DNA of 64,000 bases, taken from Hyalangium ruber (GTDB taxonomy: Bacteria > Myxococcota > Myxococcia > Myxococcales > Myxococcaceae). Each line of letters opens with the position of its first letter. Position 1 is the first letter of the stretch. The stretch lies in assembly GCF_034259325.1 (NCBI RefSeq), contig NZ_JAXIVS010000010.1, forward strand, positions 248,001 through 312,000, given 5' to 3'. The notes beneath the pieces were generated by a model. The model worked only from the letters and a program-made list of their open reading frames with translations. It was not told where the DNA came from and made no database searches. The translations under genes and the position numbers were made by a program. Positions 1 through 8,424 of this stretch are shown in pieces.

Positions 1-9
1 AGGCCCCCC

Positions 10-549
10 ATGAAGCCGCAGCTCCCCTCCCTGGCCGCCCTCTCCCTCTCGTTGCTGCTCGCCCCGCCGGCGCTCGCCATGGACAAGCGGCAGGCGGATG
101 CCGCCTGTGGCTCCTGGACGCTGGAGTGCCCCGAGGGCGCCACCTCCACCCCGGGCCCGGCGAAGAAGACCGGCCCGCTGGAGTGCAAGGCGAAGGTGAA
201 GGAGCGGGTAGTGAAGGAGGGCCCCGCCGTGGTGTGCAAGAACGGCGAGGGGCAGGCCTTCGGAGACTGGAAGGAAGGCAAGAAGCACGGCCGCCACGTC
301 ACGATGAGCCCGGACGGCTCGTGGACGGAGGAGGACTTCGTGGAGGGCAAGCTGGAGGGGCGCCAGGTGAAGTACAGCGCCGAGGGCCAGCTCCTCTCGG
401 AGACGCACTTCCAGGGCGGCAAGAAGCACGGGCGGGCGCGAACCTACTCCGCGGATGGGCGCCTCGCCTCCGAGGAACTCTGGGACAAGGGCCTGAAGGG
501 CAAGAAGCCCGAAGCGGCCCCCGCGCGGGCCGCCACGCCCGAGCCGTAG
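10..549 (+). CDS. Secreted MORN/YwqK-like repeat protein
   Basis: A 179-residue protein with a clear Sec signal peptide (residues 1-23, ending ALA before MDK), so it is probably exported to the periplasm or surface. Residues 85-166 carry four short units with the pattern (aromatic)-x-x-GKxxGR (GDWKEGKKHGR, DFVEGKLEGR, HFQGGKKHGR, LWDKGLKGK). This is typical of bacterial MORN-like repeats, also annotated as YwqK-type. Four cysteines (33, 40, 59, 76) precede the repeats and could form disulfides. The ATG lies only nine bases into the window, so its promoter and any upstream operon partner are not visible. MORN repeats are usually binding scaffolds; no catalytic motif is seen. The C-terminus is Ala/Pro-rich and low complexity. 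Confidence 0.8.
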   Translation: MKPQLPSLAALSLSLLLAPPALAMDKRQADAACGSWTLECPEGATSTPGPAKKTGPLECKAKVKERVVKEGPAVVCKNGEGQAFGDWKEGKKHGRHVTMSPDGSWTEEDFVEGKLEGRQVKYSAEGQLLSETHFQGGKKHGRARTYSADGRLASEELWDKGLKGKKPEAAPARAATPEP

Positions 550-606
550 CACGCTCCGCACGGGGGTTTTCCCCGCGAAGCCACACCCGCGAAAACGTCA
601 GACCCG

Positions 607-650
607 CATGGTTTAAGAACCATGAAGTCCCCGTTTTCCACGGAAACGGG
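607..650. promoter_or_regulatory. Two adjacent palindromes upstream of the repeat protein
   Basis: CATGGTT-taag-AACCATG (607-624) is a perfect 7-bp inverted repeat. A second imperfect one, CCCGTTT...AAACGGG, sits at 630-650. Both lie within 100 bases of the ATG at 698, where operators or 5'UTR hairpins would be expected. No known regulator motif is recognised. Confidence 0.3.
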
Positions 651-697
651 AGTGACGTACCGAATCCTCCCCAGTGCTTTCGCGGAGCCAACCCCCC

Positions 698-3196
698 ATG
701 TCCTTACGCGCTTCTCTTCGTCACACGGCCCTGCTGGCCGTGGTCCTGTTGTGCCTGCCCGGCGCTGCCTGGGCGCAAGTAGCCCTGAGCGGCCAGGTCC
801 ACTTCGCCGACGGCAGCATCGCCGCGGGCGTCACGGTGTACGCCAAGGCCGGCAACATCACCCATCGAGCCACCACGGACGCGTCCGGCAACTACCTGCT
901 GCAGTTCGCCGCGGGCACCTACGACGTCGGTGTCTCCTTCAATTCCAATGGCTTCAGCGGCTCCCAGACGCTCTTCTCCGCTCAGCCTTTCAGCTCCAAC
1001 ACCACCCTCAACCTGATCACCTCCGACATCCTGCTCAATGGCCGCATCCTCAACAGCAGCGGCCAGCCCGTGCCCGACATCCGGATGACCGGCTACGTCT
1101 ACGGCGGCGACAGCTGGAATGATCTGTTCCCCGTCTCTGGCGCCGATGGTCGCTTCCAGGTCCGCATGCTGCCCGGCACCTACACCAACGTGCGGCTCCA
1201 GCCTCCCTCCGGCTCCTCCTACGTCCTCACCCCGCTGCCCAATCAGACCTTCACCGCCTCGCTCTCCAAGGACTTCACCTTGGCCAGCACCATCACTCTC
1301 AGCGGCCAGGTCCACTTCGCCGACGGCAGCATCGCCGTGGGCACCTCGGTGTACGCCGAGGCCGGCAACATCATCCACCGGGCCACCACGGACGCGTTCG
1401 GCAACTACATGCTGCAGCTGGCCGCGGGCACCTACGACGTCGGCGTCTCCTTCAACTCCAATGGCTTCAGCGGCTCCCAGACGCTCTTCTCGGCTCAGCC
1501 CCTCAGCTCCAACGCCATCCTCAACCTGACCACTTCCGACATCCTGCTCAACGGCCGCATCATCAACAGCAGCGGCCAGCCCGTTCCCGATGTCCGGATG
1601 ACCGGCTACGTCTACGGCGGCAACAGCTGGAATGATCTGTTCCCCGTTTCTGGCGCCGATGGTCGCTTCCAGGTCCGCATGCTGCCCGGCACCTACACCA
1701 ACGTGCGGCTCCAGCCTCCCTCCGGCTCCTCCTACGTCCTCACCCCGCTGCCCAATCAGACCTTCACCGCCTCGCTCTCCAAGGACTTCACCTTGGCCGG
1801 CACCATCACCCTGAGCGGCCAGGTCCACTTCGCTGACGGCAGCATCGCCGCGGGCACCTCGGTGTACGCCGAGGCCGGCAACATCATCCACCGGGCCACC
1901 ACGGACGCGTCCGGCAACTACCTGCTGCAGTTGGCCGCGGGCACCTACGACGTCGGTGTCTCCTTCAATTCCAATGGCTTCAGCGGCTCCCAGACGCTCT
2001 TCTCCGCTCAGCCCTTCAGCTCCAACACCACCCTCAACCTGACCACCTCCGACATCCTGCTCAACGGCCGCATCATCAACAGCAGCGGCCAGCCCGTGCC
2101 CGACGTCCGGATGACCGGCTACGTCTACGGCGGCAACAGCTGGAACGATCTGTACCCCGTCTCTGGCGCCGATGGCCGCTTCCAGATCCGCCTGCTGCCC
2201 GGCACCTACACCAACGTGCAGCTCCAGCCTCTCTCCGGCTCCAGCTATCTGCTGACGCCGCTGTCCAACCAGACGTTCTCCGCCTCGCTCAGCAAGGAGT
2301 TCCTCGTCGCCGACAGCAACGAGTGCGCGTTGAACAACGGCGGCTGCAGCGTGAACGCCACCTGCACCAACATCCCCGGCTCCTTCACGTGTACCTGCAA
2401 CCCCGGCTACACGGGGGATGGGTTCTCCTGCGTGGTCATCCCCGCGACGGTGACGCTCACCTCCCCCAATGGCGGCGAGCAGTGGGCGACGGACAGCGTG
2501 CAGAACATCACCTGGAGCGCCTCCGGCCTGAGCAACGTGGACCTCCACTACTCGCTCGACAACGGCGCCAGCTGGACGCTGATCGCCGCCAACGTGTCGG
2601 CCGCCTCGGGTGCGTATGCCTGGACCCTGCCGACCTCGACTTCCACGAGCGCCCGCGTGCGCGTCGCCAATGCCCTGGACGGCAACCCCTCGGACATCAG
2701 CAACGCCGCCTTCTCCCTCGTGGCTCCCGCGCGTCTCGTCCTCAATGAGATCCTCGCCAACGAGCCCGGCTCGGCCACCGCCGGCGAGTTCATCGAGGTG
2801 GTCAACGTGGGCGGCACCAGCCTGGACCTCAGCGGCTGGGCGCTCTGGGACGCCACCGCCGTGCGCCACACCTTCCCCTCCGGCACCGTGCTGCCCGCGG
2901 GCAAGGCGCTGGTGGTGTTCGGCGGGGCCTCCGGCATCCCTGCCGGCGTGCCCAATGCCGTGGCCGCCACCACCGGGGGCCTCAACCTGGGCAACAGCGG
3001 CGACACCGTCACGGTGAAGAACGCCGCCGGTGCCAGCATCGACAGCTACACCTATGGCAGCACGCTGGCCTCGGCCGATGGCGTGTCCATGAACCGGAGC
3101 CCGGATGCCACCGCGGGCGCGTCGTTCGTGCTGCACAACGCCCTGTCCACGCTGTCCGCCTCGGCCGGCAAGCGCGCCAACGGCAGCGCCTTCTAG
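698..3196 (+). CDS. Secreted triple-repeat, EGF-like, lamin-tail-domain protein
   Basis: An 832-residue exported protein with a signal peptide at 1-26 (cleavage after AWA). Residues 30-542 are three tandem copies of a 171-residue unit containing two carboxypeptidase-regulatory-like beta-sandwich motifs (LSGQVHFADGS..., ILLNGRI...SSGQPVPD). Residues 539-580 form a six-Cys calcium-binding EGF-like domain (DSNECALNNGGC...). An Ig-like segment beginning near 585 with SPNGGEQW follows, then a lamin-tail domain from about 680 (LVLNEILANEPGS). All these modules are extracellular adhesive folds, so a surface or matrix role is inferred; no catalytic residues are seen. ATG 698 is preferred over an in-frame GTG at 674 because it starts directly on the signal peptide. 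Confidence 0.85.
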   Translation: MSLRASLRHTALLAVVLLCLPGAAWAQVALSGQVHFADGSIAAGVTVYAKAGNITHRATTDASGNYLLQFAAGTYDVGVSFNSNGFSGSQTLFSAQPFSSNTTLNLITSDILLNGRILNSSGQPVPDIRMTGYVYGGDSWNDLFPVSGADGRFQVRMLPGTYTNVRLQPPSGSSYVLTPLPNQTFTASLSKDFTLASTITLSGQVHFADGSIAVGTSVYAEAGNIIHRATTDAFGNYMLQLAAGTYDVGVSFNSNGFSGSQTLFSAQPLSSNAILNLTTSDILLNGRIINSSGQPVPDVRMTGYVYGGNSWNDLFPVSGADGRFQVRMLPGTYTNVRLQPPSGSSYVLTPLPNQTFTASLSKDFTLAGTITLSGQVHFADGSIAAGTSVYAEAGNIIHRATTDASGNYLLQLAAGTYDVGVSFNSNGFSGSQTLFSAQPFSSNTTLNLTTSDILLNGRIINSSGQPVPDVRMTGYVYGGNSWNDLYPVSGADGRFQIRLLPGTYTNVQLQPLSGSSYLLTPLSNQTFSASLSKEFLVADSNECALNNGGCSVNATCTNIPGSFTCTCNPGYTGDGFSCVVIPATVTLTSPNGGEQWATDSVQNITWSASGLSNVDLHYSLDNGASWTLIAANVSAASGAYAWTLPTSTSTSARVRVANALDGNPSDISNAAFSLVAPARLVLNEILANEPGSATAGEFIEVVNVGGTSLDLSGWALWDATAVRHTFPSGTVLPAGKALVVFGGASGIPAGVPNAVAATTGGLNLGNSGDTVTVKNAAGASIDSYTYGSTLASADGVSMNRSPDATAGASFVLHNALSTLSASAGKRANGSAF
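785..2323 (+). repeat. Three tandem 513-bp coding repeats
   Basis: The units start at 785, 1298 and 1811, so the period is exactly 513 bp (171 codons) and the frame is kept. Copies 1 and 2 differ at roughly one residue in ten. The block at about 1123-1284 recurs at about 1636-1797 with only one base change noticed. This implies recent duplication or gene conversion. Confidence 0.9.
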
Positions 3197-3245
3197 GCAC
3201 CTCCGCCCTGAAGTGCCCCCTCCTGTCCACCCCGAAGTGGACAGC

Positions 3246-3273
3246 GCCCTCTCCCTCGGTCCTGGGAGAGGGC
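3246..3273 (+). terminator. GC-rich hairpin after the repeat protein
   Basis: A perfect 10-bp stem, GCCCTCTCCC / GGGAGAGGGC, with an 8-base loop, 49 bases after the stop codon. There is no T-run, so it could be a Rho-assisted terminator or a dispersed intergenic hairpin. It resembles the one at 17243-17279 in sequence. Confidence 0.4.
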
Positions 3274-3395
3274 GGGGAGGGACATGCAGGCAAGCAGCGA
3301 AGCCCGCCCCGCCGCTCGCTGGGTTGAGTCCTCTGGCTCCGGACGCACATTTACCTCATGCGCTCGCCGCGACCTGCGAGCAGCAGGGGGTTGTG

Positions 3396-6300
3396 ATGCA
3401 AGAGGACCATGGCCCCACCGACGGGCCGCCTCAGTCCGAGCTGTCCCCAGGCGAGGAGGACCTCGACTTCGGCGATTCCCTGCTGCACGAGGTGGCCAGG
3501 GGGCCCCTGCCGCTCCGCTTGCCCGTGCGCGGAGAACGCCTGGGCGGCAAGGACGGCCAGCGCTTCGAGATTCTCGCGGAGCTGGGCGGCGGGGCCATGG
3601 GTCGGGTATTCCGCGCGTGGGATGAGAAGCTCCAGCGCGTCGTGGCGCTCAAGTTCCTCCAGCCCCACGAGGCGCTCGGCGAGGAGCCCCTGCGCGCGCT
3701 GCTGCGCGAGGCGCGTGCCATCGCCCAGCTCGACCACGAGAACATCGTCCGCGTCTTCGACGTGTCCGAGTGGAGCGCCGCGAGCTGGGAGCCGCGCATC
3801 CCATTCCTGATCATGGAGTGCCTGCGGGGCGAGTCGCTCGCCGTGCGCATGCGGCGAGAGCGGCTCTCGCCGGGGCGCGCCCTGGACATCATGCTCGGCA
3901 TCGCCGAGGGGCTGGCGCACGCCCACGAGCACCACATCGTCCACCGGGACCTCAAGCCCACCAACGTCTTCCTCACCCCGCAGGGCACGCCGAAGCTGCT
4001 CGACTTCGGCCTGGCCCACCTCATGTCCTCGGGTGCCTCATCGGAGCCCCACCTGCCCTCGGCCGGCACTCCGGCCTACATGGCCCCGGAGCAGTGGCGG
4101 AGCCTGCCGCAGGACGAGCGCACCGACATCTGGGCCGCGGGCGCCCTCCTCTACGAGATGCTCACGGGGGAGCCGCCCTATCCGCACAGCGCCTCTCCGG
4201 ACGCGCTGCGCGAGCAGGTGACGTCCCCCGAGCCGGTGCCGCCCGTGCGCGGCCGGAGCCCTGGGCTGCCGCGCGAAGTGGAGCAGCTGCTGTCCACGGC
4301 GCTGGCCAAGGAGCCCGAGCGGCGCTTCCCCACGGCGCGGGAGTTCGCCGAGGAGCTGCGCGAGCTGGCGGAGCGCTTCGGCCAGCGGCGGGAGGCTTCC
4401 CGAGGCAAGGCCCCCGAGCGGCGCCAGGTGACGCTCGTCTCCTGCGCGCTGGCGGGGCTCGCGGAGGTCGCCCAGGGGCTGGACAGCGATGACCTGGGAG
4501 AGCTGCAAGAGGCCTTCCTCCAGTGCTGCGAGGAGCTGCTCCAGCGCTACGGCGGCACCATCGCCGTGTACCTGGGAGACGAGGTGCAGGCGTGCTTCGG
4601 CTGCCCGGTGGCGCACGAGGAGGACACGGAGCGCGCGGTCCGCGCGGGGCTGCACCTGATCCGTGAAATCCCCTCCACCCTCCAGCGCAAGCTGCCCGGG
4701 CTTCCCCTGCGCACGCTGCAGGTCCGGGTGGGCGTGCATACGGACGAGGTGGCGCTGAGAGCCCTCTCGCGGCAGCCGCAGGGCTCGCCGCTCTTCATTC
4801 ACAACGAGGCCCCGAAGCTCACCACGTGGATCACGGGACACGCCGCCCCGGGCATGCTCCTCGCCAGTCAGAGTACCTGGGCGCTGGTGCGGGGAACCTT
4901 CGAGGCGGAGCCCGCCGGCTCCCGCGCCTTCACGGGCCTGGCCGGGACGCGGAGCCTGGAGTTCTACCGCGTGCTCCGGGAGCGCCCCGCGAAGTTCCGT
5001 TTCGATCGGGTGCGCGCCGCCGGGAGCCTCACGCCGCTGGTGGGCCGCGAGCTCGAGCTGCGCCGGCTGCTGGAGCGCTGGCAGCAGGCCCGCCGTGGAC
5101 ATGGTTCGCTCGTGCTCGTCAGTGGGGATGCGGGCATCGGCAAGTCGCGCCTCCTCCAGGAGCTGCGAGCGCGGGTTCCTCGGGAGGACTGCATCCACTT
5201 CCAGTGTCAGTGCTGGCCCCAGTTCAGCGCCACCGCCTTCCACCCCTTCATCGAGCTGCTGCGCCACATGCGGCGGGAGCTTCCCCCCGCCCCTGCCTCC
5301 GAGCCGGGGCAGCCGGAGCGCTCCCTGGGCCTGAGCTCGGAGCAGGAATACCTGCTGTCCGCCTTGCTGGCCGTGCCGGGCGCCGAAGCGGCGCGCCCCG
5401 CATCCCTCTCTCCGGAGCGCTGGAAGGAAGGCACGCTCAAGGGGCTCCTGACGCTGCTGCTGCGCGCCACGCACCAGCGGCCGGTGCTCGCCTTCGTCGA
5501 GGACGTACACTGGGCAGACCCCTCCTCCCTGGAGCTGATCAGCCTCGTGATGGAGCACGTGGGGCGAGAACGCCTGCTCGTCGTCCTCACCGCCCGCCCG
5601 GACTTCCACCCCACCTGGCCCCCTGCGGCTTCGATGCACCGGCTCGAATTGGAGCGCCTCCCCGCGGAGCGCACCGCGGAGCTGGTGCGCGCGGTCGCGC
5701 ACGGCCGGAAGCTGTCCGACGACACCCTGAACCAGCTCGTGGCCAGAACGGATGGCATCCCCCTCTTCGTCGAAGAGCTGACGCACATGATGCTGGACCA
5801 GCCCTCCGCCTTGGAGGCGAAGGCCCCGAGGCACGTGCCCGCCATCCCGGCCAGCCTGCACGAGCTGCTGTTGGCGCGGCTGGACCTGTTGCCCTCGCGA
5901 CAGCGAATCCTGGCGCAGGTGTGCGCGGTGCTGGGGCGCGGCTTTCCGCTCTCGGTGCTCGCCCACGTCCTCCAGCGGGACGAGGCCGGCGTACGCCGCG
6001 ACCTGGAGGCGCTGGTGGCGGAGGGGCTGCTCGAATCCCCACAACAAGGCACGGACGCCGGCTATCCGTTCCGCCACGCGCTCCTGCAGGACGCGGCCTT
6101 CCAGTCCCTGCATCGCGGCACCCGCCGGGGCTATCACCAGCGCATCGCCCAGGCGCTGATGGAGCGCTTCCCGGAGACGGTGGAGTTCCAGCCCGAGCTC
6201 CTGGCCCACCACCTCACCGAGGCCGGAGAGTCCGAGCGAGCCATCGACGCCTGGACCCAGGCGGGGCTGCGCGCCAACCTGCGCTCGGCCAACGCGGAGG

Positions 6301-7433
6301 CCGTCAGCCACTTCCGTCAGGCACTCTCGCTGCTGCCCGCGCTGGGCGACACCGCCCGGCGCACCCAGAAGGAGCTGGAGCTGCTCATCGCCCTGGGCAC
6401 GCCGCTGGCCCAGCTCCAGGGCTATCGCGCGCCTGAGGTGGAGCACACCTACGCGCGGGCGCAGGAGCTCTTCCTTCAGGTAGGCGAGGCGCTGCCCCAG
6501 CTCCACCTGTCCTATTGGGGCCCCTTCGCCTACTACTTCTCGCGCGCGGAGTACCCCCAGGCGCACGCGCTCGCGCTGCGGCTGGTGGAGCTGGGCCAAC
6601 GCCACCAGGACCGGGAGCTGCTCGCCCTGGGCCACCGGATGCTGGCCTCCGTCCTCTTCATCTGGGGCCGCATCCCCACCGCCCTGGAGCACATCCACCG
6701 GGCGCTGGAGAGCTCGAAGGACTTCAGCCTCGCCGAGCACCAGCGGCTGGCCGAGAAGCACTGGGTGGATCCCCGCGCCATGGCCCTGTCGTTCGGCGCC
6801 CTGGTGCTCTCGGTGATGGGGCGGGACGAGGAGGCCCGCCGCTTCAGCCAGGAAGCGCTGCGGCTGTCGCGGAGCATCAAGCACCCGCACACCATCGCCA
6901 GCGCGCTGACGTATGTCACCGTGGCCTGTCACCTCCGCCGGGACGTGGAGGGGGCGCTCCACTGGGGGCAGGAGGCCATCACGCTGGCGCGGGAGAACGG
7001 CTTCCAGGCCTGGGAGCTGTGGTGCACCCTGGTCCATCTGTGGGCCCTGTCCGAGCGCGGCCACGCCCGGCGGAGCCTGGAGCTCATGCGCGAGGGCATC
7101 GCCCGCTGGAGCCACCTGGGAATCCGCGCCGGCCTGTACCAGCACAGCCTCGGCCTGCTGGCGGAGATGCACCTGAAGCTGGGCAATCCCCGCGAGGCCT
7201 TGGAGCTGCTCCTCACCGTCATCCACCAGCCGGAGGAGACGGGGGAGCGCTTCTACGAGGCCGAGCTGCACCGCTTCCGCGGCGAGGCCCTGAGGGCGCT
7301 GGGCCGCGAGGCGGAGGCCCGGGAGTGCTTCTCCCAGGCGCTCCACATCGCCCGCTCACAGGGCGCCCACGCCTTCGAGCAACGGGCTCTGGAGGCACTG
7401 GGCACCCTGTCAGAGGAGGCCTCTCCCGCGTAG
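3396..7433 (+). CDS. Ser/Thr kinase with degenerate cyclase-like, AAA ATPase and TPR regions
   Basis: A 1345-residue cytoplasmic signalling protein. The kinase domain (about 56-330) has a glycine loop (LGGGAMGRVF), the VALKFL lysine (84), HRD (183-185), DFG (203) and GTPAYMAPEQ, so it looks active. Residues about 340-520 match the class III cyclase-like module common in myxobacterial and actinobacterial AAA regulators (RRQVTL...YLGDEVQACFG...HEEDTERAVRAG). The first metal-binding Asp (normally FCDLVGST) has become SCALAGLA, so catalysis is unlikely. An AAA/STAND-type ATPase follows (Walker A GDAGIGKS near 577, Walker B FVEDVHWAD near 702), then TPR-like helices to the end. The start at 3396 has AGGGGG about five bases upstream; the frame is open much further upstream but that stretch is low complexity. 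Substrate unknown. Confidence 0.85.
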   Translation: MQEDHGPTDGPPQSELSPGEEDLDFGDSLLHEVARGPLPLRLPVRGERLGGKDGQRFEILAELGGGAMGRVFRAWDEKLQRVVALKFLQPHEALGEEPLRALLREARAIAQLDHENIVRVFDVSEWSAASWEPRIPFLIMECLRGESLAVRMRRERLSPGRALDIMLGIAEGLAHAHEHHIVHRDLKPTNVFLTPQGTPKLLDFGLAHLMSSGASSEPHLPSAGTPAYMAPEQWRSLPQDERTDIWAAGALLYEMLTGEPPYPHSASPDALREQVTSPEPVPPVRGRSPGLPREVEQLLSTALAKEPERRFPTAREFAEELRELAERFGQRREASRGKAPERRQVTLVSCALAGLAEVAQGLDSDDLGELQEAFLQCCEELLQRYGGTIAVYLGDEVQACFGCPVAHEEDTERAVRAGLHLIREIPSTLQRKLPGLPLRTLQVRVGVHTDEVALRALSRQPQGSPLFIHNEAPKLTTWITGHAAPGMLLASQSTWALVRGTFEAEPAGSRAFTGLAGTRSLEFYRVLRERPAKFRFDRVRAAGSLTPLVGRELELRRLLERWQQARRGHGSLVLVSGDAGIGKSRLLQELRARVPREDCIHFQCQCWPQFSATAFHPFIELLRHMRRELPPAPASEPGQPERSLGLSSEQEYLLSALLAVPGAEAARPASLSPERWKEGTLKGLLTLLLRATHQRPVLAFVEDVHWADPSSLELISLVMEHVGRERLLVVLTARPDFHPTWPPAASMHRLELERLPAERTAELVRAVAHGRKLSDDTLNQLVARTDGIPLFVEELTHMMLDQPSALEAKAPRHVPAIPASLHELLLARLDLLPSRQRILAQVCAVLGRGFPLSVLAHVLQRDEAGVRRDLEALVAEGLLESPQQGTDAGYPFRHALLQDAAFQSLHRGTRRGYHQRIAQALMERFPETVEFQPELLAHHLTEAGESERAIDAWTQAGLRANLRSANAEAVSHFRQALSLLPALGDTARRTQKELELLIALGTPLAQLQGYRAPEVEHTYARAQELFLQVGEALPQLHLSYWGPFAYYFSRAEYPQAHALALRLVELGQRHQDRELLALGHRMLASVLFIWGRIPTALEHIHRALESSKDFSLAEHQRLAEKHWVDPRAMALSFGALVLSVMGRDEEARRFSQEALRLSRSIKHPHTIASALTYVTVACHLRRDVEGALHWGQEAITLARENGFQAWELWCTLVHLWALSERGHARRSLELMREGIARWSHLGIRAGLYQHSLGLLAEMHLKLGNPREALELLLTVIHQPEETGERFYEAELHRFRGEALRALGREAEARECFSQALHIARSQGAHAFEQRALEALGTLSEEASPA

Positions 7434-7439
7434 GAGCGC

Positions 7440-8318
7440 TCAGTACGGCAGCTGCAGGCGGTGGTACATCCGCTGCTGGGCCTGGGAGCGCAGCGGCCTC
7501 GGAATACTGAAGCGGTCAGCGGTCGGCTCCAGTTGGGGCTCCTCGAAGCGCCACTGCTTGAGCAGACTGTCGAAGCCCCAGGCCACGTAGTTCAGCAGAC
7601 TGCCCTGAGAGATGAACTCGGCCACCTGGAGCGACTCCCACTCGAGGCGCAGCTCCACCTTCCTGCGCTCCTCCGCATCCTTCGCCGCCAGCAGGCCCAG
7701 CACGTTGCACCACACGCGGTCGCGGTAGTAGCGCAGCCCCGTGATGGTAAGCAGCTCATCCACCTTGCCGAACAGCCGGCTGAAGAACCGCACCCCGCCC
7801 CCGAACTCCCGCGCCAGCACGTCCTGAATCTTGGGCAGGCTGCGCATGAGGACGTTGTTGATCTGATCATGATCGAACTTCCGGCGGGCCAGTTGCTCGA
7901 GATTCGTGGCCTCTCCGCCGCCCACGAGGAGCGTGTGGACGCTGAAGGCCAGGTCGACGTTGATGTGCGCGTTGATGCCGAGCAGGAGGTTCTCGAGGAC
8001 ACTCGCGCGCGGCTTGCACGCCGTGCCGTGAGCCAGCGCCCAGGCCTTGTTCCGAGGCGTCTCCAGGGAGTCGAAATAGAGCTGGGCGAAGCCGGCCGCG
8101 AGCGCCTCCACCCACTTGGAATCGAAGAAGATGGGCTGCGCGAAGTCCCCCTCGCCGCGAAGCGCGTCCCGCACCTCGCTCGTCATGGTGTAGTAGGCCC
8201 GCAGGAAGATGGCCCGGTTGTCGCGCCTCCCGTAGAACTCCTTCAGGGTCTCCCGCATCCGCTCGAGGGAGTCCTCGAGCGTGTCCTTCGAATCGACAAC
8301 GACGCATGTGTCCGCCAT
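7440..8318 (-). CDS. DUF5995 family protein
   Basis: A 292-residue protein, apparently cytoplasmic. It matches the DUF5995 pattern as I remember it: the conserved central LLLGINAHINVDLAF with the downstream helix FDHDQINNVLM. Function is unknown. The many conserved His/Asp/Asn residues (NAHIN, FDHDQIN) suggest a helical metal- or ligand-binding bundle, which is inference. The start at 8318 is chosen because GGAGG lies about ten bases upstream; an in-frame extension to 8513 is unconvincing. It is convergent with the kinase gene, six bases apart, and lies 106 bases downstream of the BNR lipoprotein on the same strand. Confidence 0.75.
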   Translation of the reverse strand: MADTCVVVDSKDTLEDSLERMRETLKEFYGRRDNRAIFLRAYYTMTSEVRDALRGEGDFAQPIFFDSKWVEALAAGFAQLYFDSLETPRNKAWALAHGTACKPRASVLENLLLGINAHINVDLAFSVHTLLVGGGEATNLEQLARRKFDHDQINNVLMRSLPKIQDVLAREFGGGVRFFSRLFGKVDELLTITGLRYYRDRVWCNVLGLLAAKDAEERRKVELRLEWESLQVAEFISQGSLLNYVAWGFDSLLKQWRFEEPQLEPTADRFSIPRPLRSQAQQRMYHRLQLPY

Positions 8319-8424
8319 GGCGTGCAGTCCTCCCTCGGAGAGTGGAGGGCCTGGCTGCCATTTGTGATGCGGACCCGTCGGCCGCGAGAGCAGACCCGCG
8401 AGGGCCTGCTCCTCCGCCCGCTCC

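Noticed and set aside
704-3136. An 810-codon minus-strand frame opposite the triple-repeat protein
   Set aside because: It is a shadow of the 513-bp repeats. The real strand has a signal peptide, an EGF-like domain and a lamin-tail domain.
4038-7346. A 1102-codon minus-strand frame opposite the kinase giant
   Set aside because: No start site, domain or plausible composition; the plus strand carries intact kinase and Walker motifs.
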